Shown one piece after another: positions 47,631 to 56,327 of a stretch of 57,472 nt of DNA. The position numbers and the translations under genes were made by a program. How positions within the stretch are numbered: position 1 is the stretch's first letter; each line of letters begins with the position of its first letter. Origin of the DNA: Candidatus Kuenenia stuttgartensis (GTDB lineage: Bacteria > Gemmatimonadota > Gemmatimonadetes > Gemmatimonadales > Gemmatimonadaceae); contig CALQGY020000009.1 of the NCBI GenBank assembly GCA_943330235.2, positions 1 to 57,472 of the forward strand, in the 5' to 3' direction. Under the pieces are notes generated by a model. It was not told where the DNA came from and searched no databases. It saw nothing but the letters and a program-made list of their open reading frames with translations.

Positions 47631-48104
47631 TCATGCGGAGCGTGATGGGTTGAGCCACAATCGCCGGAGCAATTGCTCCTGTCGACGCCACATGGGCGAC
47701 GTCGTGCGCGATTCATCCTCCGGGTGCAACCAACCGCAGGCGTGCAGCGTGCCATGCACAACCAGTCGCGCGATTTCTTCCCGCACCCCGACGCCGTGCT
47801 CCTGCGCCTGCGCGCGCGCCACGTCCGGGCAGATGTAGATGTCCGCCAGCACCACACCGCTCGGATCGGCGCCCATCGCGAACGTGATCACATCGGTCGG
47901 GCCACGATGTCCGAGATGGACGCGATTCAGGCGTGCCATCGTACGCGAATCGACGAGCGTAATCGACAGCATGGCGCGCGTGACGCGCAACGCACGCAGC
48001 ACCTCGCGCGACAACTCCATGAGCCGATCGCAGGCGACGGGCGTGCGGACGCCGTCCGTTTGCACCGAGACGGCGCGTTCGCTGGACTGTCGGCGACCGG
48101 TCAT
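47631..48104 (-). CDS. ybeY: Endoribonuclease YbeY (rRNA maturation factor)
   Basis: A zinc metalloprotein needed for 16S rRNA 3' maturation and ribosome quality control. 157 residues. His117, His121 and His127 in HGTLHACGWLHPED are the zinc ligands. TDVITFAMG and LADIYICPDVA are further family marks. The ATG overlaps the phoH stop (ATGA). Confidence 0.95.
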   Translation of the reverse strand: MTGRRQSSERAVSVQTDGVRTPVACDRLMELSREVLRALRVTRAMLSITLVDSRTMARLNRVHLGHRGPTDVITFAMGADPSGVVLADIYICPDVARAQAQEHGVGVREEIARLVVHGTLHACGWLHPEDESRTTSPMWRRQEQLLRRLWLNPSRSA

Positions 48105-49066
48105 GCGCTGGCCTCGTCCGCGGAGTAGGCACGGATGATGTCGCGGACCAGCCGGTGTCGCACCACGTCGGCATCGGTGAAGTAGTGAAAGCCGATGCCT
48201 TCGATACCGCGGAGGATACGCTCGACCTGCGTGAGTCCGGACTCCTCACCGCGCGGCAGGTCCACCTGCGTCTTGTCGCCGGTGATCACGATCTTGGAGT
48301 TCACCCCCAAGCGCGTCAGAAACATCTTCATCTGCAGCCCCGTCGCGTTCTGCGCTTCGTCGAGAATGACGAAGGAGTCGCCCAAGGTCCGCCCGCGCAT
48401 GAAGGCCAGCGGCGCGACCTCAATAGTGCGCGTCTCGATGAGCTTCTGGATGCGATCGACCGGAATGAGATCATCAAGCGCATCGTACAATGGCCGCAGA
48501 TAGGGATCGATCTTGGCCTGCATGTCACCGGGGAGGAATCCGAGACTCTCCCCCGCCTCGACGGCGGGACGCGCCAGCACGATGCGACGGACGCGCTTGC
48601 GCATCAGCGCGTCAACGGCCGCCGCGACGGCGAGATACGTCTTTCCGGTGCCGGCCGGCCCGATACCGACCACGATATCGTGCTGGCCGATCATCTTGAG
48701 ATACTCCGCCTGTCCGGGCGTCTTCGCTTGCACGCCCCGCCGCGCACCGGGTACGACCAAGGAGCCCGCAGTGGCACCGGGCGCATCATTCGGGCGATCG
48801 ATCAGCGAGAGGCGTAGGACGTCATCCGCCGTCACGACGCGGCCCTCACGCGCCATGGTGACGAGGGCGGTCGCGATCCCCTCGGCGCGCGCGACCGCGT
48901 CCGCGTCACCGGTGATCGCGAGCGAGTCGCCGCGCAACGCGATCCGCGCACCGGAGAGCTTCGCCAACTCCACGAGATTCGCATCGTTCACGCCAGCGAG
49001 AAGGAGGAGATCGGCGCCTTCCACCGTAACGCGCGCCGTGACCGGCGCGAGGGTGGTATCGGTCAC
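48101..49066 (-). CDS. phoH: PhoH family ATPase (YbeZ-like)
   Basis: 321 residues. An N-terminal KH-like segment (about 10-80) precedes the ATPase. Walker A is GIGPAGTGKTYLA near 134-146, with LARPAVEAGESLGFLPGD and FVILDEAQNAT following. PhoH proteins pair with YbeY in RNA metabolism. The GTG start overlaps the aspS stop (GTGA). Confidence 0.95.
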   Translation of the reverse strand: MTDTTLAPVTARVTVEGADLLLLAGVNDANLVELAKLSGARIALRGDSLAITGDADAVARAEGIATALVTMAREGRVVTADDVLRLSLIDRPNDAPGATAGSLVVPGARRGVQAKTPGQAEYLKMIGQHDIVVGIGPAGTGKTYLAVAAAVDALMRKRVRRIVLARPAVEAGESLGFLPGDMQAKIDPYLRPLYDALDDLIPVDRIQKLIETRTIEVAPLAFMRGRTLGDSFVILDEAQNATGLQMKMFLTRLGVNSKIVITGDKTQVDLPRGEESGLTQVERILRGIEGIGFHYFTDADVVRHRLVRDIIRAYSADEASA

Positions 49067-50874
49067 GCAGAATCTCCAGATCGCTTGACCTGGATGCCGA
49101 GTTCGTCGAGATCATGCATAGATACAGCCACCGGCGCGCCTTCGAAGAGTGAGCGCGCCGCGGTGGTTTTCGGAAACGCAATGACATCGCGGAGTGACGG
49201 CGCGCGCGACAGCAGCATCGCGATCCGATCAAATCCAAACGCGATGCCACCATGCGGCGGGGCGCCGGCGCGCAGGCCTTCCAACAAGAACCCGAAACGA
49301 CGTTCCTGCTCGGCTGTGTCACCAATGCCGAGCAACGTGAACATGCGCGACTGGACCGCCGGATCGCTGGTACGGATGCTGCCGCCGCCCAACTCCGTGC
49401 CGTTCAACACGACGTCGTAGGCGAGTGCACGCCAACGCGCCGGATGATCGGGGTGCGCCTGCATGTCGTCGGGATGCGACGCGGTGAACGGGTGATGCAC
49501 CGCGGCCAGGGCACCGGTCTCGGGATCTTCCTCGAACATGGGGAAGTCGAGCACCCACAGAAAACGCGCAGCCTCATCGTCGATGAGATCGAGCCGCTTG
49601 GCGCACTCCTGTCGCACGCGGTCGAGTGCCGGACTGGCGATACGATCGGCGGCCGCGACAAAGAGCGCCAGGTCGCCGTCCTGCAATGCGAACTCGGCCC
49701 CTGTTTCGTCGGTCAAGAACTTCGCGAGCGGTCCGTCGTAGGCGCCATCGGCACGCCGGAGTCGCAGTAAACCACCCGCGCCGGCACTCTTGGCCAACGC
49801 TTCCAGTTCGTCCACCTGCTTCCGGCTCCACGCCGCCCCGCCGGGCACCACCAGACCTCGCACGCGCGCACCGGCCGCCAGGGCCGTCTTGGTCACCACG
49901 AAATCGAGCTTCGCGAACGTGGCGCTGTAGTCGCGCAGGCGCAGATCATAGCGCAGATCGGGACGATCGCAGCCGTACGTCTCCATCGCGTCGGCATACG
50001 ACATCCGCTCGAACTGCGCGGGAATCTCGTGGCCGGCTTCGCGCCAGAGCGCCCCGATCAGTCCCTCGGCCAGCGTGAAGATGTCCTCACGCTGAATGAA
50101 CGACGCTTCGATGTCGATCTGCGTGAATTCCGGCTGGCGATCGGCGCGGAGATCTTCGTCGCGGAAGCAGCGAGCGATCTGGAAATACCGATCGAAACCG
50201 CTGCACATGAACAGTTGCTTGTAGATCTGGGGCGACTGTGGCAGCGCGTAGAACTCGCCCGGATGCACGCGGCTGGGCACGAGATAATCGCGCGCGCCTT
50301 CGGGGGTGGGCTTGGTGAGAATGGGCGTCTCGAGCTCGAGATAGCCACGATCACTCAGAAAGCGACGGCTGACCTGGAGGAGGCGATGCCGCAGCACCAA
50401 GTTGTTCTGCAGTTCCGGGCGGCGCAGATCGAGGTAGCGATGACGCAACCGCAGCTCCTCGGCGGCCATCTTTTCGCCGCGGCCACGCGCGACGGGGAGC
50501 GCCGGCGTTACCGCTGGCCCGACCACCTGAATGGACGTCACACGGATTTCGATGTCGCCGGTGGCCATGTCGGGATTGATGCGCTCCGCCTCGCGGGCGA
50601 CGACTTCCCCCTCGCACAGAATCACCGACTCTACACCCACCGCCGCGGCCGTCGCCGACGCTTCCGCCGAGGACCACGCGGGGCCGAACGCGAGTTGCAG
50701 CAGCCCCGTGCGATCACGCAGATCGATGAAGACCAGCCCGCCGAGATCGCGACTGCGATGCACCCAACCACCCAGGTGCACGGTGCGCCCGACGTCGGCA
50801 CGGCCCAACTGGCCGCACGCATCGGTACGGAGCGACGTCGCCATCACGGAACGATCTGCGGAACTCTCGGTCAC
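49063..50874 (-). CDS. aspS: Aspartyl-tRNA synthetase
   Basis: It charges tRNA-Asp (and, if non-discriminating, tRNA-Asn) with aspartate. 603 residues from a GTG with AGGAG eight bases upstream; an ATG at 50844 would give 593. The OB-fold anticodon domain (LGGWVHRSRDLGGLVFIDLRD), motif 2 (CFRDEDLRADRQPEFTQID), the bacterial GAD insertion domain and motif 3 (GIAFGFDRIAMLL) are in order. The visible sequence does not let me decide discriminating versus non-discriminating type; the adjacent genes do not include GatCAB. Confidence 0.96.
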   Translation of the reverse strand: MTESSADRSVMATSLRTDACGQLGRADVGRTVHLGGWVHRSRDLGGLVFIDLRDRTGLLQLAFGPAWSSAEASATAAAVGVESVILCEGEVVAREAERINPDMATGDIEIRVTSIQVVGPAVTPALPVARGRGEKMAAEELRLRHRYLDLRRPELQNNLVLRHRLLQVSRRFLSDRGYLELETPILTKPTPEGARDYLVPSRVHPGEFYALPQSPQIYKQLFMCSGFDRYFQIARCFRDEDLRADRQPEFTQIDIEASFIQREDIFTLAEGLIGALWREAGHEIPAQFERMSYADAMETYGCDRPDLRYDLRLRDYSATFAKLDFVVTKTALAAGARVRGLVVPGGAAWSRKQVDELEALAKSAGAGGLLRLRRADGAYDGPLAKFLTDETGAEFALQDGDLALFVAAADRIASPALDRVRQECAKRLDLIDDEAARFLWVLDFPMFEEDPETGALAAVHHPFTASHPDDMQAHPDHPARWRALAYDVVLNGTELGGGSIRTSDPAVQSRMFTLLGIGDTAEQERRFGFLLEGLRAGAPPHGGIAFGFDRIAMLLSRAPSLRDVIAFPKTTAARSLFEGAPVAVSMHDLDELGIQVKRSGDSA

Positions 50875-51038
50875 GAACAAGGCTCCTGGCGAACGAGCGC
50901 CGAGGGAAAGAGCATGCGTCGGGCGGGCACGCGGAATGCCGCACGACAGGCGGTCACTTGGGAGGGGTAACTGAAACAAAATACATGACTTAGCGCATCC
51001 ATGGTAGCGAAGATCCGAGGGCAGCGTGGCTTGATTGC

Positions 51039-51067
51039 TTGTTCGTCTCCCCGCGACCCGCTACACT
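51039..51067 (+). promoter_or_regulatory. Candidate promoter giving a leaderless or near-leaderless transcript
   Basis: TTGTTC (51039-51044) and TACACT (51062-51067) are 17 bases apart. The ATG of the next gene is only seven bases after the -10 box, so the transcript would start at or next to the start codon. Confidence 0.4.
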
Positions 51068-51074
51068 CAACGGT

Positions 51075-51968
51075 ATGCGCCGCAAGTTCTTGTGCGGGCT
51101 TGCCGCGATCGTGTGTGCCCCCGGGCTCGCCGCGCAGTCAGTGCCCGCCCGCGATCTCTGGGAGTTCCCGCTCGGAGCGGTGCTCGAGCCTGCCGCCTTG
51201 GCCACCGAGCCAGGTGGTGGTCTCTGGAACCCTGCGTCCACGCATCTCGGGCGGAATGAGAAATGGCGCATCGGTGTGGCATCGGTCGCGTCGGCCTCCG
51301 CGCAAAGTGTCGACGGCCAGTTGCTCTCGGCGTCGTATCGACGCCAGACCGGCGTGACGGTGGGGTTTTCCGTCGCACGCACGTCCGTCGCCAGCATCCT
51401 GCGCACCGACACCGATCCACAAGCGGTGGGCGACGTGCCCTATTCCAGCCTACTGCTTTCGGCGACCGCGGCGCGACAGTTGCTCCCTCACGTCACGGCT
51501 GGCGTCGCCATGCGCTATCGCGAAGGGCGCGCGGACCGATCGGTGGATCATGCGATCGCCGCCGATGTCGGTGTGGTGGTCGATGGATTGCCTGTGCGCG
51601 ACGCACGCGTGGCGGTGTCCAGCTTCCTCTGGCGCCCGGGACGGGAAATTCAGGATCGACCCGCGATCGTCGCGGCCGCCGATCTGCGCCTGATGGGCGA
51701 CGTGCATCGCGAAACGCGCATCGGCTACAGCCTTAACGGCGTGAATCGGGGCGCGAAAGAACTCGGCCCGTTTGTGGCGTGGCGGTTCGATCGGGCGGAT
51801 CTCCGGGCCGGGTATCTGCGTACCACCGCGTCGGGACGCACCGTGTCGCGCGTTCGGTCAGGAATTGCATTGCATTACGCACGCTATGTCGTTGGCGTCG
51901 CGCGCGAGGAAGGGGCGTCCGGCCTCGGTCCGCTGTACCAGTTCACGCTCAGCTCCCTGATTCGCTGA
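51075..51968 (+). CDS. Predicted outer-membrane beta-barrel protein
   Basis: 297 residues with a signal peptide at 1-21 (RRKFLCGLAAIVCAPGLAAQS). After GGGLWNPAS, a segment resembling PorV/UPF0164-type barrels, the sequence alternates hydrophobic and polar residues in short strands to the end. No enzyme motif is seen. The chosen ATG places the signal peptide correctly. The TGA shares a base with the rlmN ATG (TGATG), so the two are co-expressed. Confidence 0.65.
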   Translation: MRRKFLCGLAAIVCAPGLAAQSVPARDLWEFPLGAVLEPAALATEPGGGLWNPASTHLGRNEKWRIGVASVASASAQSVDGQLLSASYRRQTGVTVGFSVARTSVASILRTDTDPQAVGDVPYSSLLLSATAARQLLPHVTAGVAMRYREGRADRSVDHAIAADVGVVVDGLPVRDARVAVSSFLWRPGREIQDRPAIVAAADLRLMGDVHRETRIGYSLNGVNRGAKELGPFVAWRFDRADLRAGYLRTTASGRTVSRVRSGIALHYARYVVGVAREEGASGLGPLYQFTLSSLIR

Positions 51969-53125
51969 TGTCATCCGCATCGTCCGTCACACAGGCCCTC
52001 GATTCGTTGGTCGAGTCATCAACGGGGTCGGCCGCCGAACCATCGCCCCTCGGCAATAATTTGCTGGATCTCGATCCGGATCAGGCGATTGAGCGACTCC
52101 GCGCGTGGTTCGCCGAGCATGGCGAGCCCGCGTATCGGGCGACGCAGGTGTTCGGTCGGTTGTGGGATCGGCCCGTGGCGTCGTTTGACGAGATCACGGA
52201 GATTCCCAAGCGTCTGCGTGAGGCGCTCGCGGCGACGTTCACGATTCCGTCGCTGGAACTGACCGACCGTCAGCGTTCCATCGATGGCACCGAGAAGTTC
52301 CTGTTCCGGTTGGACGATGGGCAGCTGATCGAGACGGTCGCGATTCCTGACGGGAATCGCATGACGCTCTGCATTTCGTCGCAGGCCGGCTGCGCGCTTC
52401 AATGTGCCTTCTGTGCGACTGGCGCGATGGGATTCCAGCGCAACCTGAAGCCGTCGGAGATTGCCGGTCAGGTACGCGCGTTGCGGATGCTGACGCCCGC
52501 CATTCTCGCGACGAACGTGGTGTTCATGGGGATGGGCGAGCCCATGATGAACTGGAAGGCCGTCTCGCCGTCGCTGACGCTGCTCAATGATGCACGCGCG
52601 CTCGGAATCGGTGCGCGACACATCACCATCTCTACGGTCGGTGTGCTCCCGGGCATCATTGCGCTCGGCGAACGCCCCGAACAATTCCGTCTCGCCATCT
52701 CCATTCATGCGCCGACGGACGAGCTTCGTCGCTCCTTGATGCCCGTCAACATCAAGTATCCGTTGTCCGATGTCGTGGCTGCTGCGGCGGCCTTCGACCG
52801 TCGTGTGACGTTCGAGTATGTGATGCTGGGCGGCGTCAACGATCAACCGCTGCACGCCGCGCAATTAGCGCTCCTGGCGCGTGAATGTCGGGCCTTCGTG
52901 AATCTCATTCCGCTGCACCCCGGCGGATCGATGGGGTTTGCGCCGAGCACGGGTCCCGTGATTTCCGCCTTCGCACGTGCACTTCGCGCCCGGCACGTGG
53001 AGACGGCTGTCCGGCGGAGCCGCGGACTCGATATCGCGGCCGCGTGCGGTCAGCTACGGACGGAACGCCTGGGGCGGCGCCTTCCAATCGCTGCCGATCA
53101 GCACGGTGAAGTCGACGTAGTGTAG
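51968..53125 (+). CDS. rlmN: 23S rRNA (adenine2503-C2)/tRNA methyltransferase RlmN
   Basis: A radical-SAM methyltransferase that makes m2A2503 in 23S rRNA and m2A37 in some tRNAs. 385 residues. The cluster cysteines are Cys142, Cys146 and Cys149 (CALQCAFC). The catalytic pair is Cys135 (TLCISSQAGC) and Cys360 (AACGQL), matching Cys118 and Cys355 of E. coli. MGMGEPMMNW and ISTVGVLPGI are further marks. After CGQL there are about 22 extra residues, and this tail overlaps the oppositely oriented LytR_C gene. Confidence 0.95.
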   Translation: MSSASSVTQALDSLVESSTGSAAEPSPLGNNLLDLDPDQAIERLRAWFAEHGEPAYRATQVFGRLWDRPVASFDEITEIPKRLREALAATFTIPSLELTDRQRSIDGTEKFLFRLDDGQLIETVAIPDGNRMTLCISSQAGCALQCAFCATGAMGFQRNLKPSEIAGQVRALRMLTPAILATNVVFMGMGEPMMNWKAVSPSLTLLNDARALGIGARHITISTVGVLPGIIALGERPEQFRLAISIHAPTDELRRSLMPVNIKYPLSDVVAAAAAFDRRVTFEYVMLGGVNDQPLHAAQLALLARECRAFVNLIPLHPGGSMGFAPSTGPVISAFARALRARHVETAVRRSRGLDIAAACGQLRTERLGRRLPIAADQHGEVDVV

Positions 53126-53545
53126 CGAGTCGGCGCGCGTTTCGATCGCGCCCGTACCGAGTGCCTTCCGGAGTCGCTGCGCCCACGCGCTGTGACCGGA
53201 ATGCATCAGGATCAGCGTCGTGCTCCGCCGCGCGCGCGCGTCGCTGTCAAAGTCCACGACGTCGTAGCCGAAGTCCCGCAGCCGCTGTGACGCGCGTCTG
53301 GCGAGTCCGTGCGTCGTCGTGGTGTTCAGCACTCGAATGCGAATGCGGGTACCGACGGGCGCGCGGGCGGACGTATCTGACACCGGCGTCGGTGCGACCT
53401 GCGTCAGCTCCGCGGCCTGCGACGATTCATACGAGCCCGCGATGACGCCAGCACCGATGATGCCGACAATGAGCACGGTGAGCAGTCGGCTGGTCCGACG
53501 CGTCGGGCGCTGCATCGGCGCCCCCGGGAGCATGCCGCGATTCAT
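53054..53545 (-). CDS. LytR C-terminal domain-containing membrane protein
   Basis: 163 residues. A membrane helix at about 20-37 anchors the protein with the rest outside. Residues 70-163 match the LytR_C domain (RIRVLNTTTTHGLARRASQRLRD, then DFTVLIGSDW). There is no LytR-CpsA-Psr catalytic domain. The ATG overlaps the YqeK-like stop (ATGA). Its last 72 bases overlap the end of rlmN tail to tail. Confidence 0.8.
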   Translation of the reverse strand: MNRGMLPGAPMQRPTRRTSRLLTVLIVGIIGAGVIAGSYESSQAAELTQVAPTPVSDTSARAPVGTRIRIRVLNTTTTHGLARRASQRLRDFGYDVVDFDSDARARRSTTLILMHSGHSAWAQRLRKALGTGAIETRADSLHYVDFTVLIGSDWKAPPQAFRP

Positions 53546-54075
53546 CGGATGTCGTTCCACAGCCGCACCGTTTCGTGCGCCAACCCTTTGCCCGACCGTA
53601 AGGCCCACTCAATCCGCAGGCGCACGACGTCGCGAAAGACCGCATCGAACGCGGTCGGGACGCGCGCGGCCAGCAGCGCGCGCTCAGTCTGCAGAAACGG
53701 GCGGCCCGGTTCGAGAAAGTCCGCCATGTAGAGGGCGCGACCGGTGCGCTGCCATGCCGCACAGCCCACGGTGTGCCACCGGATGGCCTCGAGCACCGGA
53801 TGACGCGATTCGCCTTCAATCGCTAACCGCGAAGCCGCGGCAGGTCCGTGCAGCATGCCGACGGGCCGGTCGAGTTCTCCGGTGATCATGCGCAGTGCGT
53901 ACTCGCCCTCGTCACGCAGAGCATCATGCCAACGCCCCGCGTCGCGCCACGCGAGGGCTTCATCGATGTCGAGCTCCATCGCCACCGACCACTGCTCCAA
54001 CACGTGCACGACGCGCGCGATATGTTCGCGTCGCTTCGGCGTGACCACCGCCCAGACCGGCAATTGCAGCGTCAT
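53542..54075 (-). CDS. yqeK: YqeK-like HD-domain hydrolase
   Basis: 177 residues. The HD-domain pattern of YqeK, a symmetrical Ap4A hydrolase in Firmicutes, is visible: His24, His50-Asp51 (GRWHDALRD), MLHGPAA with His76, AIRWHTVG with His101, and YMADFLEPGR with Asp119. The start at MTLQLPVWAV is seven bases after the trpA stop; a longer frame exists inside trpA. YqeK next to a LytR-type gene recalls nadD-yqeK-lytR-rsfS of other bacteria, but nadD and rsfS are not adjacent here. Confidence 0.75.
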   Translation of the reverse strand: MTLQLPVWAVVTPKRREHIARVVHVLEQWSVAMELDIDEALAWRDAGRWHDALRDEGEYALRMITGELDRPVGMLHGPAAASRLAIEGESRHPVLEAIRWHTVGCAAWQRTGRALYMADFLEPGRPFLQTERALLAARVPTAFDAVFRDVVRLRIEWALRSGKGLAHETVRLWNDIR

Positions 54076-54082
54076 ACGCGCA

Positions 54083-54862
54083 TCAAGCCGCGTCGATCGC
54101 CGCTCGCAGCGAGGCTGTGAGTGCAATGGCATCGTCCACCGACCGCTCGGCGGCGCGGACGATCGCGCTGCCCACGATCACGCCGTCGCCCAGGCGCGCC
54201 ACCGTGGCCGCCTGGGCGGGCGTCGAGATGCCGAAGCCGACGCAGAGCGGGAGGTTGGTCGCGGAGCGCAGACGCGCGACGGTCGCCGGCAAATCGTCGG
54301 ACAGGGTGTCCTGCTCACCGGTCACGCCCAGACGACTGATTAGGTAGACGAACCCGCCACCGTGGCTGCTGATTTCGGCCATGCGCGCCAGCGGCGTGGT
54401 CGGTGCAACCAACCGGACGAAATCGAGACCGCTGGCGCCAAACCACGCTTCACGCTCAGGGTCGGCGCCGACCGGCAAATCCGTAATCAGGACACCGTGC
54501 ACCCCTGCGCGCTTGGCGCGCTGAAGCACGTCCGGTCCGCCGGCGAGGATGGGATTGAGATAGCTGAACAGGACGATCGGCACGCTGACGTTCGCTTCAG
54601 CGATCAGCGCGAGCGTCTTCTCAAGCGTCATGCCGTGTTCGATGGCAATCTGCGAGCTGCCCTGAATGACTGGCCCGTCCGCGAGCGGATCGGAGAACGG
54701 CACGCCGACTTCAATGATGTCCGCGCCGGCGCGCTCAAGTCCACGGAGCAACAACACGCTCTGCTCGGGATCGGGATGCCCCGCCGTCATGTAGCAGACC
54801 AAGGCGCGCCGACCGGCGGCAGCCAGCAGTGCGAAACGTTCGGAAATCGGAGACAGGGTCAC
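54083..54862 (-). CDS. trpA: Tryptophan synthase alpha subunit
   Basis: It cleaves indole-3-glycerol phosphate and passes indole to TrpB. 259 residues from a GTG four bases after the HD-GYP stop; an ATG at 54913 inside HD-GYP is possible but less likely. Catalytic Glu51 and Asp62 lie in IIEVGVPFSDPLADGP. TDLPV, GFGIS and GDGVIVGSAIV are phosphate-site motifs. trpB is not nearby, so trpA is separated from the rest of the trp genes. Confidence 0.95.
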   Translation of the reverse strand: MTLSPISERFALLAAAGRRALVCYMTAGHPDPEQSVLLLRGLERAGADIIEVGVPFSDPLADGPVIQGSSQIAIEHGMTLEKTLALIAEANVSVPIVLFSYLNPILAGGPDVLQRAKRAGVHGVLITDLPVGADPEREAWFGASGLDFVRLVAPTTPLARMAEISSHGGGFVYLISRLGVTGEQDTLSDDLPATVARLRSATNLPLCVGFGISTPAQAATVARLGDGVIVGSAIVRAAERSVDDAIALTASLRAAIDAA

Positions 54863-54866
54863 AGGC

Positions 54867-56327
54867 TTAGGCGAAGTAATCAGCGACGCGGATGCCGTAC
54901 CGTTCTGGATCATCGGTACGGACGATGGTGTGGACGTACTGACCGGACTCGTCCTTCACCGTGAGGTCCCACAGGAACGTATCGATGAGCGGATTCCCCA
55001 TCGGGTCCGACAGGAGCCTGATGACCGGACGCGAGAGCGCGGAGAGATCCTCATTGGCCGCGTGGACCAGTGCCAGCTCGTGCGTATCAAGGACCACGAC
55101 CGTCCCGACCGGATAGATACCGGTCAAGTTGATGAACGCTTTCACGATCACGGGGTCGAGGCCCAGGCGTGGATTGTCGCGCATGCCACGCAAGACATCG
55201 GCAGGACTCCACGGCGTCGCATCGTAGGCGCGCGAAGTCGTCGCGGCATCGAAGCCGTCCGCCACCGCAATAATCTTGCTGTACAGCGACAGCTGTCGCG
55301 GCCGAACGGGCTTCGGATAGCCGGACAGATCGATGCGCATGTGATGCTCATACGCGGCCGTGATGGCCCGCCACGAACGGCCGGCGCCGATGGGCATGGC
55401 AAACAGGCTGAGCACGCCTTCCCACGGGTGCGTATGGAGCAGGGCGCGTTCCTGTTCATCAAGCGGCCCGATCTTGTTCAGCAATTCTTGGGGCAGCATC
55501 GATTTGCCGATGTCGTGCAGGAGCGCCGCCAGACCAAGGTCGAGCAGCTGCACCTTGTTGAGGCCAATGCGGCGACCGAGCGACACGGACAGAATGCACA
55601 CGTTCACGCTGTGGACGAACGTATACTCGTCGAACTCCCGGAGCGTCGTCAGCCCCAACATGGAGGCCGAGTCTGTGAGAATGGAGTCCACAATGCCCTG
55701 CACCGCACGCTTGACACGCTTGAGTCCCGGACTGCGCCCCAGTCGCGTGGACGACATGACGGCACGTGTGACGTCCAGAGATCGCGCATATGTCTGGCGA
55801 GAGCGCTCCCGTTGGTCGACATCCGGCTCACCGCCGATCCCGATCTCTTCGGTCGGTCGCGACAATTCGAAGTCCGTTACGGCCGAACGCGTCAATCGGT
55901 CCGCGAGCTGCGTCAGTTGGTCCTCGTCAGGCCGCTCGCTGGGCGGTGACTGGAGGAAGGCCAGCAGAACCACCCAGGCCCGCAGCTCCGGTAGCCGCAC
56001 GAGGCTGAACCCGCCGATACCCGCGTCGCGAAAGAGGCCGAGCACGTTGGAGACGGCGGCGTAATTGTCCAGCGTCAGTCGCAGACGGGTATCGTTGACG
56101 AAGAGGTAGTCGGCCGCGCGTCGCAGCTCACACCCCTGCGCCTCTGTCATCACCCGCTCGGCCGCCGCCGAGAGATCCTGTAACGAGCGTTGCGCGGCGG
56201 CATTTTCCACGGGATACAAGCGCACCGCGCGCACGGCTCCATGAAGCGCGACCACAAACGCGCGTGCGGTTCGTTGCGCCTGCGCGGCAGCATCCGGCTG
56301 ACGGACCGTCGTCTCATGCTCCATCAT
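54867..56327 (-). CDS. HD-GYP-type domain protein with variant GYP motif
   Basis: 486 residues. The N-terminal 200 residues are helical and of no recognised family. The HD-GYP domain begins near 230 with His239, HDIGK at 271-275, the HTHPWEG segment (298-304), and EHHMRIDLSGYP at 327-338, where classical c-di-GMP phosphodiesterases have HHE-x-x-DG-x-GYP. Metal-site residues are mostly kept, but Met and Arg replace the usual Glu-Lys and Ser replaces a Gly. Activity on c-di-GMP is therefore plausible but uncertain. ATGA overlap with the HEAT gene. Confidence 0.85.
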   Translation of the reverse strand: MMEHETTVRQPDAAAQAQRTARAFVVALHGAVRAVRLYPVENAAAQRSLQDLSAAAERVMTEAQGCELRRAADYLFVNDTRLRLTLDNYAAVSNVLGLFRDAGIGGFSLVRLPELRAWVVLLAFLQSPPSERPDEDQLTQLADRLTRSAVTDFELSRPTEEIGIGGEPDVDQRERSRQTYARSLDVTRAVMSSTRLGRSPGLKRVKRAVQGIVDSILTDSASMLGLTTLREFDEYTFVHSVNVCILSVSLGRRIGLNKVQLLDLGLAALLHDIGKSMLPQELLNKIGPLDEQERALLHTHPWEGVLSLFAMPIGAGRSWRAITAAYEHHMRIDLSGYPKPVRPRQLSLYSKIIAVADGFDAATTSRAYDATPWSPADVLRGMRDNPRLGLDPVIVKAFINLTGIYPVGTVVVLDTHELALVHAANEDLSALSRPVIRLLSDPMGNPLIDTFLWDLTVKDESGQYVHTIVRTDDPERYGIRVADYFA

